Shown in pieces: positions 9,631-19,692 of a DNA stretch of 64,000 nt (its first letter is position 1; each line of letters starts with the position of its first letter). This DNA is from Vibrio mytili (GTDB lineage: Bacteria; Pseudomonadota; Gammaproteobacteria; Enterobacterales; Vibrionaceae): NCBI RefSeq assembly GCF_000830505.1, contig NZ_JXOK01000061.1, positions 51,615-115,614 of the forward strand, read 5' to 3'. A program made the position numbers and the translations under genes. Below the pieces are notes generated by a model. The model saw only the letters and a program-made list of their open reading frames with translations, was not told the origin of the DNA and did no database searches.

Positions 9631-11001
9631 CTATTCGCAAGGCGGAGCCATATGAATAACGGCCAACCCTCCTAATGATGTCTCTCGGTATTTCTTATTC
9701 ATGTCTTTACCCGTTTGATACATGGTTTCTATAACTTTATCTAAAGAAATAAGACATTTACTATTGCGCTTTAACGCCATGCGAGACGCGTTGATGGCTT
9801 TCATCGCTCCCATTGCATTTCTCTCAATACACGGAACCTGAACCAATCCGCCAATAGGATCACAGGTCATCCCTAGCGAATGCTCCATAGCGATCTCAGC
9901 GGCGATACAAATTTGCTCGTTACTGCCTCCTCGCAATGCGGTTAACCCCGCGGCAGCCATAGACGAAGAAACGCCTACTTCTCCCTGGCAGCCCACTTCA
10001 GCGCCAGAAATTGAAGCATTAGTTTTATACAAAATGCCAATAGCACCAGCTACGGCCAGGAAGTCTTTGAGTTGTTTGATATCTAATTCTTTGATGAATC
10101 GATGGTAGTACATCAAGACAGCAGGTATGACACCTGCAGCGCCATTTGTGGGAGACGTAACAACTTGTCCGCCTGCCGCATTTTCTTCACTGACAGCGAA
10201 AGCGAACAGGTTAATCCAATCCATAATTTCCATGGGATCGTTTTCTACGGCGGCATTGGCCTCAAGCTTTTTCAGAAGGTTAGGAGCACGTCGGGTAACA
10301 TTTAATCCGCCCTCGAGAATGCCCTCCGTATCAAATCCTCGTTGCATACATAGCGACATGACTTTCCAGATTTGTTCAGCTCTGCGACTTATTTCCTCGT
10401 CGTCGAGGAAGGCCTGTTCATTTTTTAGAACCATACCTCCCAAGCTAAAGCCATTATCTTCGGCTTTTTGCAACATCTCATCGGCGGAAGTAAAAGGGTA
10501 AGGTACGTCAACTTCAGTTTGTTTTGTGCCGTGTTCTAGTTCGTCAGCGGTAGCGATAAAGCCGCCGCCAATAGAGTAATATATTTCAAATGCGACTTGC
10601 TCGCCGTGAACATCAAGTGCAGTGATGGTCATTCCGTTTTCATGTAACGGCAGATTTTCGCTATGAAATACAATGTCATGATCATAGCTAAACGTTATTT
10701 GATGATGACCTGATAAAGACAGCGTATTATTTTCAATAGTATGTTGTAGGGCACTTTTCGCACTGGACATTTTAATTGTGTCAGGCTTATTGCCCATTAG
10801 CCCTAGTACGGTCGCTCTATCGGTATGATGCCCTCTGCCGGTTAGTGATAGTGAGCCGTATAAATCGACTTGGACTCGGCTTACTTTTGGTAACGCATCC
10901 CCGAGTAATTGAGTAAAATGAAACCCGGCAATCATTGGTCCATTTGTGTGGGAGCTGGAAGGGCCAACACCGATCTTAAATATATCGAAAATCGACAGCA
11001 T
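9631..11001 (-). CDS. sdaA: L-serine ammonia-lyase, single-chain iron-sulfur type
   Basis: 456 residues, the length of single-chain SdaA/SdaB. The N-terminal beta domain has the 'GPSSSHTNGPM' motif. The C-terminal alpha domain has 'SPTNGAAGVIP', 'SGAEVGCQGEVG' and 'TCDPIGGLVQVPCIERNAMGA', which supply the cysteines of the labile [4Fe-4S] cluster that activates the serine hydroxyl. It deaminates L-serine to pyruvate and ammonium in the cytoplasm. AAGGAAG precedes the ATG. It stands alone, divergent from the DUF218 gene at 11195. It could equally be called sdaB; the paralogues are not separable by eye. Confidence 0.95.
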   Translation of the reverse strand: MLSIFDIFKIGVGPSSSHTNGPMIAGFHFTQLLGDALPKVSRVQVDLYGSLSLTGRGHHTDRATVLGLMGNKPDTIKMSSAKSALQHTIENNTLSLSGHHQITFSYDHDIVFHSENLPLHENGMTITALDVHGEQVAFEIYYSIGGGFIATADELEHGTKQTEVDVPYPFTSADEMLQKAEDNGFSLGGMVLKNEQAFLDDEEISRRAEQIWKVMSLCMQRGFDTEGILEGGLNVTRRAPNLLKKLEANAAVENDPMEIMDWINLFAFAVSEENAAGGQVVTSPTNGAAGVIPAVLMYYHRFIKELDIKQLKDFLAVAGAIGILYKTNASISGAEVGCQGEVGVSSSMAAAGLTALRGGSNEQICIAAEIAMEHSLGMTCDPIGGLVQVPCIERNAMGAMKAINASRMALKRNSKCLISLDKVIETMYQTGKDMNKKYRETSLGGLAVIHMAPPCE

Positions 11002-11132
11002 AATTGACTTCCTTTAGTATTGAGCCTTTGCTAGGTCTCTTGATTGGTTTTGTTAAGTTAATGTTAAGGTTTTTCGGGTGAATGGCAAAGGTATTTTTTA
11101 GATTATCCCAAACGACGACAGGGTTAATGGCT

Positions 11133-11155
11133 GAGAGACTTTTATCTCTCTTTTT
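11133..11155 (+). terminator. Small hairpin with T-run upstream of the DUF218 gene
   Basis: GAGAGA (11133-11138) pairs with TCTCTC (11145-11150) and is followed by TTTTT. It sits 45 bp before the ATG at 11195 and could be an attenuator or the end of a short transcript. The stem is weak. Confidence 0.3.
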
Positions 11156-11194
11156 GATCTAGAGACGATTTGGGTAAAAACATGAGGTTTTGGT

Positions 11195-12049
11195 ATGGCA
11201 TTTGAACATGTTGTCATTGTTCTAGGGAAGCGTCTTATCAATAATCGCTTGAGTCCTGAAGGCATATCACGAGTTAATGCTCTTGCCGAAGCGCTCGGTG
11301 AGTTATCTGTAGAAAACACGATCATAGTTTTTTGTGGTGGTATCACTCAAGATCAGGATATCTCGGAAGCGGATGCCATGTATCATCAGTTTAAAGCCGT
11401 CAATGCATCGTCTTCAAACTCATTTCCAGATGCTCAGGTATTACTTGAAAATCGTTCAGTGAATACGGTGCAAAACATGCAATACGCGGCAGAAGTATTG
11501 TGTCGAAGTGGTTTGTTTCCGCTTTTCTCCCCAGAAAACACGCCAATTGACGTCATATTGCTTTCCAATGATTATCACTTACAGCGGATTATCGAGATTC
11601 AGAGTCTGATGAATGAGCAGGGGCTGTTGCGGGTGCTAGAAGAAAGCAGTGCTTCCATGGGGCTGACACTCAATATTCCAGTCAATATGAAAAAGCATAT
11701 TAGTGTCCCTTATCCTCACCAACATCCGTTAGCAACGTCATTTTTGCTACTCGATGAATTGACGACCTATCGGGTTTATTTAGAAGGGGTAATAAACGGG
11801 GCGTTTAAGCGGCGCTTGTCAGAAGTCAGAGCTGAACCTTTATCTATCGCGAGAAAGGCGATAGAGCAACTAAAAACATTGAGTTTATCACCGGAAATTC
11901 TGGGGAAAATTGAAGAAATGAAAAAGGCCATCGAATTGACGGCCTTTGATGAATCAGTGACAGTCGCAAAGGCGTCACTAGAGATACTCCATCCGATTCT
12001 CACGGGTTTGAATCGTCGACTTGACCCAGAATCAAACGGGTCACGATAA
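11195..12049 (+). CDS. DUF218 (YdcF/ElyC/SanA-like) protein
   Basis: 284 residues. The N-terminal 180 residues have the DUF218 fold: beta strand 'HVVIVLGKRL', 'TIIVFCGGI', an acidic 'SEADAMYHQF' segment and 'LENRSVNTVQNMQYA'. This matches YdcF-like soluble members that bind nucleotide-like ligands. There is no signal peptide or membrane segment, unlike SanA/ElyC, so it is predicted cytoplasmic. The C-terminal ~90 residues are helical and not recognised. GAGG lies 7 bp before the ATG. Its stop abuts the stop of the convergent membrane-protein gene at 12050 with no gap. Biochemical function unknown. Confidence 0.8.
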   Translation: MAFEHVVIVLGKRLINNRLSPEGISRVNALAEALGELSVENTIIVFCGGITQDQDISEADAMYHQFKAVNASSSNSFPDAQVLLENRSVNTVQNMQYAAEVLCRSGLFPLFSPENTPIDVILLSNDYHLQRIIEIQSLMNEQGLLRVLEESSASMGLTLNIPVNMKKHISVPYPHQHPLATSFLLLDELTTYRVYLEGVINGAFKRRLSEVRAEPLSIARKAIEQLKTLSLSPEILGKIEEMKKAIELTAFDESVTVAKASLEILHPILTGLNRRLDPESNGSR

Positions 12050-12709
12050 TCAACGTTTGCTTATCTCTCGCTGTGTGCGAAGCGCGCTCAAGGCTATTAA
12101 GCAATAAAACAGCAGCTCCAAACCCTCTTCTGAAATATTTTTGACGTCGCGGACGTAATGTTCTCCCATGACTTGTTGCCAAAAGCTACCCATGCCGTAA
12201 AGGCGAGAAAATACAAGCAACATCATCACAGATCCGATTAACAGCTTCATGTAGGGAACGGATAAGATTGTCGCCATTTGATTAACGGTATTTTTACCGC
12301 CTTTGTAGGCATTGATACATGCTAGCGCTGTCACGGTAAGAGCCGGAAAAATCCAAAAACCATGTTGGATCATATCCATCCAATAATCCATCTCTCGAAT
12401 TGCTAAAACAGCAAAAAAACCCGAGATCAATAGGGCAGCCTGTTTTAGTTGTGGCTGTTTCTTGGCGAGATAAAAAAACGTCCCCGAGGCAATAAATAGC
12501 ATTGCAAGCTGCAGTGACTCTGTCACTGAGGCTTCACCGAGATCACCGCCTAGCACAGTGTAATCAAGACGAATACTCAAGTTTACGAGAATACTAATAG
12601 CCGCGATCATCAATGCACTCAAGCATGATTTGTAGATCGTCAGTTTTGTCTCAGCGGTTATGACATTGGTTTGAGTGGATTCCGCTTGTTTAAGCGTTTG
12701 TATCTTCAT
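12050..12709 (-). CDS. Multi-pass inner-membrane protein, unknown function
   Basis: 219 residues from the ATG at 12709, chosen because AGGTGG lies 5 bp upstream; a further in-frame ATG at 12781 has no such site. Six or so hydrophobic segments are visible (about 28-48, 65-85, 92-110, 120-140, 155-175 and near the C-terminus). Between them is a conserved-looking 'AIREMDYWMDMIQHGFW' stretch rich in Asp, Trp and His. I do not recognise a named family. It ends flush against the convergent DUF218 gene, so the two transcripts must overlap. Confidence 0.7.
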   Translation of the reverse strand: MKIQTLKQAESTQTNVITAETKLTIYKSCLSALMIAAISILVNLSIRLDYTVLGGDLGEASVTESLQLAMLFIASGTFFYLAKKQPQLKQAALLISGFFAVLAIREMDYWMDMIQHGFWIFPALTVTALACINAYKGGKNTVNQMATILSVPYMKLLIGSVMMLLVFSRLYGMGSFWQQVMGEHYVRDVKNISEEGLELLFYCLIALSALRTQREISKR

Positions 12710-12892
12710 ATCGACCACCTGATCGGAACAAATAAGGGGAAAGAATTTATGTGACTTATGTCGCGAAATTTTATTGTCCACTTGGAAAGTTTTGTCAGGT
12801 AAATGTCAGGAATATTACATTTCGCCTATCTAGTATAGAATTTGAGCAGAATAAATTGATGAAGAGACAAGGTGTTAGGCGCCATGAAAGCA

Positions 12893-12914
12893 AAAGGAGC
12901 CCTAGGGCTCCTTG
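12893..12914 (-). terminator. Rho-independent terminator after the DUF333 lipoprotein gene
   Basis: GGAGCCCTAGGGCTCC is a perfect 16-bp palindrome; read on the minus strand it is followed by TTTTGCTTT. It lies about 35 bp past the stop of the gene at 12947. Confidence 0.75.
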
Positions 12915-12946
12915 CAAATTCAGGTTTGTATCAAGAGGTGAGCTGG

Positions 12947-13198
12947 TTACTCACTGCTTTGGTGGTGCTGGCGGAAGTACTCCCACTGCTCTATGCTTTC
13001 ATCTTCAGAAAATACACAGTGAGTCACGCGTTCCCCATTTTCGGACAGCATTTTGAGTTCACCTCCCTGCTGGACGCAATATACCGAGGCAGGGTTGGCC
13101 GCTGATGTATATTCAGTATCGCGAGTGGCACCTTCGTAAGTAGAGCAGCCTGCGACTGTCATGACTGTCAAAGTAAGCATTAAACTTTTTTGTTTCAT
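12947..13198 (-). CDS. Small DUF333 lipoprotein
   Basis: 83 residues. A short lipoprotein signal ends in VAGC (Cys18). It is followed by a DUF333 domain: 'NPASVYCVQQGGELKMLSENGERVTHCVF...SIEQWEYFRQ', with the conserved Asn-Pro-Ala-Ser start, paired cysteines and the E-x-W-E-x-x-R end. DUF333 proteins are small periplasm-facing lipoproteins often annotated as 'hemolysin-like'; no activity is established. It stands alone with its own terminator. Confidence 0.85.
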   Translation of the reverse strand: MKQKSLMLTLTVMTVAGCSTYEGATRDTEYTSAANPASVYCVQQGGELKMLSENGERVTHCVFSEDESIEQWEYFRQHHQSSE

Positions 13199-13412
13199 TT
13201 CTGTATCTCCGCATTGGGTGAGCGACTATTGTCTTGATTATAGGACACTTTCATCTGTTCTTCGTTTGATACTTAATGATTTTAATGAGGTAGGATTCTC
13301 TGAGTTCTCTCTAACAAACCTAATAGCAACTCTGTTTAATGGTCTTATATAAATTTGGGAAAGCGGGTATGTTTCGGTAATATGCGCTCAAATACTGATA
13401 GTGGGACGTTTG

Positions 13413-13931
13413 ATGAGACATTTAAAATCAACGATTCATCCTGACATTGAGCACTTGGATGACAAAATTATTTTTAAACGCAATGCCGCGCGTGCCATTG
13501 TTGTTAATGGAGAAGATGTTCTACTCCTTTATACAGAACGATATCACGATTATACCCTCCCAGGGGGAGGCATCGATGCGGGCGAGGATGTTATCGCGGG
13601 TTTGGTTCGTGAACTGCAAGAAGAGACCGGAGCGAAAAATATCCATGCAATCAAGCCGTTCGGCATTTTTGAAGAATTTCGTCCGTGGCATAAGGATGAC
13701 GCTGATGTTGTCCATATGATTTCATATTGTTATAGCTGCAAAATCGATCGTGAGTTGGGCGAAACCGATTATGAAGATTATGAAGTTAAGAATGGTATGC
13801 GTCCGGTATGGATGAATATTTATAAGGCGATTGAGCACAATGAAAAGACAATGTCGGAAAGTCCAAAGAAAGGAATGAGTATTGAGAGAGAAACATTTTT
13901 GCTGCATCTCATCGCCAAAGAAATGCTGTGA
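13413..13931 (+). CDS. NUDIX hydrolase
   Basis: 172 residues from the ATG at 13413 (TGGGA about 7 bp upstream; a GTG at 13401 is also possible). The Nudix box is intact: 'GGGIDAGEDVIAGLVRELQEETGA' fits G-x5-E-x7-R-E-U-x-E-E-x-G-U, so Mg2+-dependent hydrolysis of an X-linked nucleoside diphosphate is expected. The segment 'FEEFRPWHKDDADVVHMISYCYSC' follows. The substrate is not predictable. It is isolated between the lipoprotein gene and a long gap, with a hairpin terminator 60 bp beyond the stop. Confidence 0.85.
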   Translation: MRHLKSTIHPDIEHLDDKIIFKRNAARAIVVNGEDVLLLYTERYHDYTLPGGGIDAGEDVIAGLVRELQEETGAKNIHAIKPFGIFEEFRPWHKDDADVVHMISYCYSCKIDRELGETDYEDYEVKNGMRPVWMNIYKAIEHNEKTMSESPKKGMSIERETFLLHLIAKEML

Positions 13932-13991
13932 TTTTATTCTCGATTGAACGCCAACATTGACACTAACGACGTGAATGTCTAGAAAATAAAA

Positions 13992-14022
13992 AAGTCCGAG
14001 CTCCCCCCCGGAACTCGGACTT
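13992..14022. terminator. Hairpin terminator after the NUDIX gene
   Basis: AAGTCCGAG / CTCGGACTT 9-bp perfect stem around a C-rich loop with seven consecutive C. The T-run is better on the minus strand (TTTTTTATTTT) than on the plus strand (att). The same stem sequence recurs after the helicase gene at 56234. Confidence 0.75.
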
Positions 14023-14640
14023 ATTCCAGACGCGCAAGCGAAGCGTCATCTTTATATTCTGTGTTCATTGAGCTTTGTTCAGTGCTTAATAAAACATTTC
14101 ATTGCTTGATAAAAACAATAGCTGCTTTGTCTTCACTGTGTAAATAATTAATAAGTCTAACTGACCGTTTTCACTGTTTTTGCGCAAGGAATGAGATGCA
14201 TACCTATCTAGCACACCAGTTTAAAACGAAGAGGTATCAATAAATGATAACCTTTCTTAATCTTGAGATACATTACCCTAATTAGTCTATACACGTTTGA
14301 ATTGAGATCACGAGTTAAAAAAATATCAGCACAATAGCTTGATGTTTTACACTTTCTTGACGTCATCTAAGAATCATTTAAATTACAGAATAATGAGCGG
14401 ACGCAGTCGACTAAAGTCGAGCAGTAGGTGAGAAAGACGATGGGTTTCACTAACAAATAAAAACTTGGATTAAAACGTTTAGCTTGTCAGTAGCGGCATA
14501 TCCATCAGTTTTTAGTACTTATAGCGAACTGGCTTATCTGTGTATCGAACACTTAAGTGCATATGTTTGATGAGTTTTCATCAATTACCTGCTGAATATA
14601 ATGCATTTACTGTGCGAACAACGTAGGTTATTTTTAATAA
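14023..14640. other. Non-coding gap, no gene recognised
   Basis: About 620 bp, AT-rich, with no credible reading frame, ribosome site or RNA gene. The only local structure noted is a short palindrome TCGACT-aa-AGTCGA near 14407. It lies between two minus-facing or bidirectional terminators and may host an unrecognised small RNA. Confidence 0.5.
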
Positions 14641-14672
14641 AAATGGCAGTTTTCGTACCAAAACTGCCATTT
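14641..14672 (-). terminator. Rho-independent terminator of the DUF2339 gene
   Basis: AAATGGCAGTTTT / AAAACTGCCATTT, a 13-bp perfect stem with 6-nt loop. Read on the minus strand it runs into TTTATTAAAAA, 55 bp after the stop at 14728. Confidence 0.85.
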
Positions 14673-14727
14673 GCAAGCCAATCACTATTCTCGCGTAGGG
14701 ATAGCTTCTCCAAGAATGTGAAGGGGG

Positions 14728-17433
14728 TTATTGTGGTTTCGGCGTTGAAATATTTGCCACTGAACGATTCAATTTCTGGAATAGCCAACCCAGAGCAATG
14801 AGCGACGCTCCGAGCCCTAAGAAACTGACTGCCCGCCAGAAACCATCCAGACTACGTACATCCCATAGAAAGACTTTCAGAGCCACGCAAGCTAATACGA
14901 TAAGTCCGATGCGTTGAACCGCCATTGCTTTACGTGTGACGCCAGCCCAAGTCAGCATACTACCCACCATTAACCCGGCAATAGAATAGCTAAATAGCTC
15001 TGCCATACTGGTTGGTTGGTATAACGTCATGGAAGTGGGTTGCCAGAATTGTCGGATTGACATGCCTAACCATAACACTGCGAGAGTCAATGCCATCCCA
15101 GCGACAACTTGGCGGTGAATACGCAGTGTGTTCCAACGTCTGATTACCGCTGCAACGAGAACGCCAGCAGGAAGTAGCCAGCCCACACTTAACATGTTGA
15201 AAACAGGCATCGCTTGGGCGGAGATATTATCTACGTTTAAAGGCGACTCTAGTGTATTAAGTAACAGTAGCATCACTGCAAACATCCCCCAAAGTAGGTA
15301 ACTGTATCCTTGATACATTCGAGAGAGTGTTAGAGCGAATTGACTGCGATGGCTGTAGACTAAGCCCATGATAAGTGCTTGATTCGCGAATACAACGGCA
15401 CTGGTAAAGTCAATATGGTCTAGATAGCCGTATTTTCCTGTCAACCAATAGTTAGTTTGGGTAAACAACGCGACTAAGAACACATGTAAAAAAGCGCCTT
15501 CAAACCAGCGAGCAAGTTCAGTATCTACCTTCATTAAAATAGATCGGGCATAGGCTAAGATAATCAATGCTGGTAGGTAGCTCAGCAAAATCCAAGACCA
15601 GTGGCCAGCTTCAATTGGCTGCCATTCTGGAATAAACGGCAATAGCGTAAGTCGTATCGCTAAGATGCCCATGGCGATTTTGACCGCCCACGGATCTGGC
15701 TTGAATAAGTCTGTTTTAATTTGTAGCGCAATGATTGCAACTTGTAGGGAAATTGCGGTTGTTAGCCAAGTGTCGTTTAGCCAAACAAAAGCGGTCCCTG
15801 CGATAAGCGCATGCACTACTGCAGAGCACTGATATACGATGGCATTTAAACGTAGACCGAGATACACGTAGGAAAGTGCGACTATGGCGGTAAAGCATGT
15901 CCATTGCCAAACGTAGTCTTGGGTAAACTCGTGTGTGTATAGCAGTGTCGCTAGCGTCATGGTTGGTGTTAGAGCGAGCAGTAAAATTACACTGATTTTA
16001 GAGCGATCGTAGAGTATCTGATTCCATGTCCTCATACTGATTAACCCCACACAGATTGCTAACGCCAATAGAATGATCGCTTCGCTATCTTTCATGTACA
16101 GCACATCAAATAAAAAGCTAAGAACTAACATCGTGATGGCGGAAACCAGTATCGATGGAAGAAATGCGCGCACAGACCACCCTTTGCGTAGCGCGGGTAA
16201 CCAGATTGTCGCTAATAGCAACACATAACAATAGGTCATGTGAAGCCAATGGAGTTCTGGCATACGAGTGACAGCGGAAAATACCAGCAGCGCAACAATG
16301 ATAGACATTGCCGTTGGTGAATTCGTCCATTGGTTTTGGAATTTTCGGTAGCGAGGATTGAATGCCCAACCCATTCTCGGGACAGCATAGATGAGGTATA
16401 ACGAGATAGATAAATAAACCGCAAGCCAAGAGAACAAAGAGTCTGTTGGAATGTTCTCGATAAGCACGAACATCCATATCGAATGAGGAATGGCTATGCT
16501 GGGTGCTATCCACGCCTTGCGAACTGTTAGCATTAACACCGTCGCGGCAACGGATATGGCACTGATGTAACTAGCCAGTAAGAAGTATTCTGGATTACTC
16601 CCACTTATCCAGAGTGGTGCTGAGTAGCCACCAATTAGCCCAAGCGCTGCCATTAAGGGGCCTTGTCGTAAGGCGAGAGCGAGACTTGAAAATGCAGCCA
16701 GTGCCAAGATGAGTAGTGAAATACTGGGTGAGAGCATCTGGTATACGACAAACGCAAAAATCACTGTACAGTAAACCCCAGTTAAGCCAGTGCCAGTGAC
16801 CGCCGCTGGTACGTAACTAAACCCTTGGGAACGCTTGGCTCTCTCAGGGCTGTTTTGTTCTTTGCGGTGGAACCACTCTCCTGCAATAACCATGGCGCCC
16901 GATAGCACAAAGGCAAGGGAGACGCGCATAAGCGGAGAAAACTCAATATGACTACCAATGACTTGAACCAAGTAACCGCCACCGATCAGCATAGCGATAG
17001 CACCAACCCATACCAACCAGTTCTCTTGAATATTTGACAGTAGCTTTCTCGACTGTTGTTCTAGACGCGTTTCTTGGCGTGCAGCAAACGTTGCCAATTG
17101 GCTATCCGCGAGGTCTGTATGGTCATGCTCCACATGGAGGGAGCGCAAATCTGATTCACCATGGTCATTATGCTGGGCTTTAGAACATTCCTCATTGGTT
17201 GATTCAACTTGTGGTTTTTCCTCGATAATGAAAGGTGCAGTGATATTTTCGGCCGTTGGTTGTTGTGACGTGGCCTGCTGAGCTCCTGTCAGTTCAGGTG
17301 ATCGCTCACCTAAACGAGCTAGCTTACGATGAAGCTCAGCGATGTCGTTTTCCAGTTTTGAAATACGGTTAATCGCTTTCAATGTCATCACTATTGCAAA
17401 AAAAGCCATGATCAAAGCCAATAAGGTATACAA
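14728..17433 (-). CDS. DUF2339 polytopic membrane protein
   Basis: 901 residues. An N-terminal membrane anchor (MYTLLALIMAFFAIVMTL) is followed by a short coiled coil ('INRISKLENDIAELHRKLARLGE', residues ~22-44) and a polar, Gln/Glu-rich loop of about 80 residues. From about residue 135 onward there are more than twenty hydrophobic helices, which is the DUF2339 architecture. Members are large inner-membrane proteins of unknown function. It is monocistronic, divergent from the antiporter gene at 17809, with its own terminator. Length and topology are normal for the family. Confidence 0.85.
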   Translation of the reverse strand: MYTLLALIMAFFAIVMTLKAINRISKLENDIAELHRKLARLGERSPELTGAQQATSQQPTAENITAPFIIEEKPQVESTNEECSKAQHNDHGESDLRSLHVEHDHTDLADSQLATFAARQETRLEQQSRKLLSNIQENWLVWVGAIAMLIGGGYLVQVIGSHIEFSPLMRVSLAFVLSGAMVIAGEWFHRKEQNSPERAKRSQGFSYVPAAVTGTGLTGVYCTVIFAFVVYQMLSPSISLLILALAAFSSLALALRQGPLMAALGLIGGYSAPLWISGSNPEYFLLASYISAISVAATVLMLTVRKAWIAPSIAIPHSIWMFVLIENIPTDSLFSWLAVYLSISLYLIYAVPRMGWAFNPRYRKFQNQWTNSPTAMSIIVALLVFSAVTRMPELHWLHMTYCYVLLLATIWLPALRKGWSVRAFLPSILVSAITMLVLSFLFDVLYMKDSEAIILLALAICVGLISMRTWNQILYDRSKISVILLLALTPTMTLATLLYTHEFTQDYVWQWTCFTAIVALSYVYLGLRLNAIVYQCSAVVHALIAGTAFVWLNDTWLTTAISLQVAIIALQIKTDLFKPDPWAVKIAMGILAIRLTLLPFIPEWQPIEAGHWSWILLSYLPALIILAYARSILMKVDTELARWFEGAFLHVFLVALFTQTNYWLTGKYGYLDHIDFTSAVVFANQALIMGLVYSHRSQFALTLSRMYQGYSYLLWGMFAVMLLLLNTLESPLNVDNISAQAMPVFNMLSVGWLLPAGVLVAAVIRRWNTLRIHRQVVAGMALTLAVLWLGMSIRQFWQPTSMTLYQPTSMAELFSYSIAGLMVGSMLTWAGVTRKAMAVQRIGLIVLACVALKVFLWDVRSLDGFWRAVSFLGLGASLIALGWLFQKLNRSVANISTPKPQ

Positions 17434-17808
17434 GCGACGCTCTCCCTTCTTCGTTTTTCCAATCTATGCGCTCTATTTTGCGCGTCTATAATGTATTCAA
17501 ACACCGCTTAGCTAAATGGCGTCTTGGAATGGAACCGCTGATGCTATTTGAACTGAGTTTAGTTGATATGCCGACAATCTATTCTATTTGCCGAGTAAGA
17601 ATTTTAATTCAATTTCAATATATTATACCTATGGCATAAGTAGTAGGATGAACTAAATCGATGTATGCTCGCGCCAATTTCGTGAACTTTAGGGTGCATT
17701 CAACTTTTGAGACGTAATTTCTTGCAACGCATCCTGCTGAGAGCGACTTTAGAATCACTCAGACATGCAACAGTGTAAATAACGATGATAAACAGTAGGT
17801 GGTGGTAG
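17434..17808. other. Divergent promoter region between DUF2339 and antiporter genes
   Basis: 375 bp with no gene. It must hold the promoters of both flanking genes. I see AT-rich stretches but no operator palindrome I would defend. Confidence 0.5.
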
Positions 17809-19608
17809 ATGCAGGTTGGGAATGAAGCATTGGTGTTATCAGCGGTTGGTGTGATTGGCTTGGGCTGCCAGTGGTTAGCTTGGCGACTGCGCTTACCTGC
17901 GATACTGTTTTTACTTTTGGCTGGTATCGTTGCCGGACCGTTTCTGCAATGGTTAAAGCCGGATGAGATATTAGGCGATCTGCTGTTTCCTCTCGTCTCG
18001 CTTGCCGTGGCTGTGATTCTATTTGAAGGTAGTTTGACGCTCAATCGCAAAGAAATTCGTGGTGTCAGTGGCTCCGTCTGGAGCATCGTATCGGTAGGGG
18101 CGATCATTTCGTGGGTGGCAACCAGTGTCGCAACTCATTATTTTCTTGGCTTTTCTTGGGAATTAGCCATGCTTTTTGGCAGCTTAACGGTCGTGACCGG
18201 CCCCACCGTGATCGTTCCGTTACTTAGAACCGTGAGGCCCAACAGTAAATTAGCCAATATTCTTCGTTGGGAGGGGATACTGATTGATCCGCTCGGGGCG
18301 CTTTTCGTCGTTATGGTGTATGAGTTCATTGTGTCGCACAGTGCCGTCAATAGTCTCGAAGTGTTTGGTACGATAGTCGCCGTTGGTGTTCTTCTTGGGA
18401 TAGCGTCTGGTGCGGCAGTTTCAACGATATTGCGTCGAGCGTGGCTTCCGGAATATTTGCAGCCATTCTCTGTATTGATGGTCGTACTTGGGGTGTTCTC
18501 GATATCCAATTATATCGAGTCAGAGGCGGGTCTGTTAACCGTAACGATTATGGGGATGTGGCTTGCAAATTCAAAAGAGATCAATATTCAACAAATATTG
18601 CACTTTAAAGAGCATTTAACCATTTTACTGATTACTGGCCTGTTTATCTTTTTGGCTGCTCGAATTAGTTTGGACGATTTCGCGGCACTGGGTAGCGGCG
18701 CTTTGTTTCTGTTTATCTTTATGCAGCTTGTGTCACGTCCGCTGTCTATTTTTATCTCCACGATGCGTAGCAACCTCGAGTTTAAAGATAAGCTGTTTTT
18801 ATCGTGGGTCGCACCGCGCGGGATTGTTGCGGCATCCATCTCATCGCTCTTTGCGATTAAGCTGGCAGAACATGGCATCACTGACGCGATGTTGCTGGTG
18901 CCTATGACGTTCATGGTGATTATTGGCACGGTTGTGCTACAGAGCGCAACCGCTCGTCCTATTGCTGTTGCTTTGGGAGTCGCAGAACCCGCTCCACGTG
19001 GCTTTTTGCTGATTGGGGCGAACCGAGTCGCACGGGAAATTGGTCAAGCGCTCGCACGTTACGATAGACGAGTCCTCATGACGGATTCCAACTGGGAATA
19101 CATCAGCCAAGTTCGTATGTTAGGGCTTGATTATTATTATGGTAATCCAATATCCAGTCATGCAGATGATAATCTTAACTTGATTGGCATTGGGCAGGTC
19201 GTGGCGTTAACGCCGGATCAGCATTTCAACATCATGGCTTGCATGCAGTTTGTCGGAGAATTTGGCGAAGAGAAAGTTCATTGCCTCCAGAAAGTGAAGG
19301 CAAACGGGAATGGCGGCGAGAAACACATGGTTGCCCAAGAGTACCATGGTAAGTTGTTAATGGCTGGAACGGTCAGTTACAGCCAACTGGCTAGCTTGTT
19401 CAGTCGTGGTGCGGAAATGAAGCACACCAAACTGAGTGACAATTTTACTTACCAAGATTACTTGCAGCACCACAAAAGCAATTTAGTCATCCCAATGTTT
19501 CATGTAGAAGAAAAGGGAAAGATACAGTTTTGTGACGATCCAGACCAATTTGAGCCGTCTAATAACAGCACGGTTGTTTCGTTGATCCTAGTGCAACAGG
19601 CATCGTAG
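17809..19608 (+). CDS. CPA1-type cation:proton antiporter with C-terminal TrkA-N-like domain
   Basis: 599 residues. Residues 1-390 are a Na+/H+ exchanger domain with about 12 membrane helices, including 'AVILFEGSLTL', 'TGPTVIVPLLR' and 'EGILIDPLGALFVVMVYEF'. The 'F-E-G' and 'D-P' motifs are typical of NhaP/CPA1 exchangers. Residues ~400-520 form a soluble nucleotide-binding-like domain ('RGFLLIGANRVAREIGQALARYDRRVLMTDSN') resembling TrkA-N/RCK. Such proteins exchange Na+ or K+ for H+ across the inner membrane and may be gated by nucleotides. GGTGG precedes the ATG. It is a single gene. The ion specificity is not certain. Confidence 0.88.
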   Translation: MQVGNEALVLSAVGVIGLGCQWLAWRLRLPAILFLLLAGIVAGPFLQWLKPDEILGDLLFPLVSLAVAVILFEGSLTLNRKEIRGVSGSVWSIVSVGAIISWVATSVATHYFLGFSWELAMLFGSLTVVTGPTVIVPLLRTVRPNSKLANILRWEGILIDPLGALFVVMVYEFIVSHSAVNSLEVFGTIVAVGVLLGIASGAAVSTILRRAWLPEYLQPFSVLMVVLGVFSISNYIESEAGLLTVTIMGMWLANSKEINIQQILHFKEHLTILLITGLFIFLAARISLDDFAALGSGALFLFIFMQLVSRPLSIFISTMRSNLEFKDKLFLSWVAPRGIVAASISSLFAIKLAEHGITDAMLLVPMTFMVIIGTVVLQSATARPIAVALGVAEPAPRGFLLIGANRVAREIGQALARYDRRVLMTDSNWEYISQVRMLGLDYYYGNPISSHADDNLNLIGIGQVVALTPDQHFNIMACMQFVGEFGEEKVHCLQKVKANGNGGEKHMVAQEYHGKLLMAGTVSYSQLASLFSRGAEMKHTKLSDNFTYQDYLQHHKSNLVIPMFHVEEKGKIQFCDDPDQFEPSNNSTVVSLILVQQAS

Positions 19609-19692
19609 ATGTTCAAAGTGAGTTTGATTACACCTCCAGCCACCAAGCTAATGGTCTACTGTTATGGGAGGAGAGTGAGTGCTTGTGGTGAG

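Noticed and set aside
11098..11346. Minus-strand frame between sdaA and the DUF218 gene
   Set aside because: It mostly overlaps the start of the DUF218 gene antisense and has no domain or start signal.
14407..14420. TCGACT-aa-AGTCGA palindrome as an operator or attachment site
   Set aside because: Too short, and in a gap with no nearby start codon to regulate.
16118..16513. Minus-strand frame inside the DUF2339 gene as a separate gene
   Set aside because: It lies in another frame within a long conserved coding region and has no ribosome site or recognisable domain.
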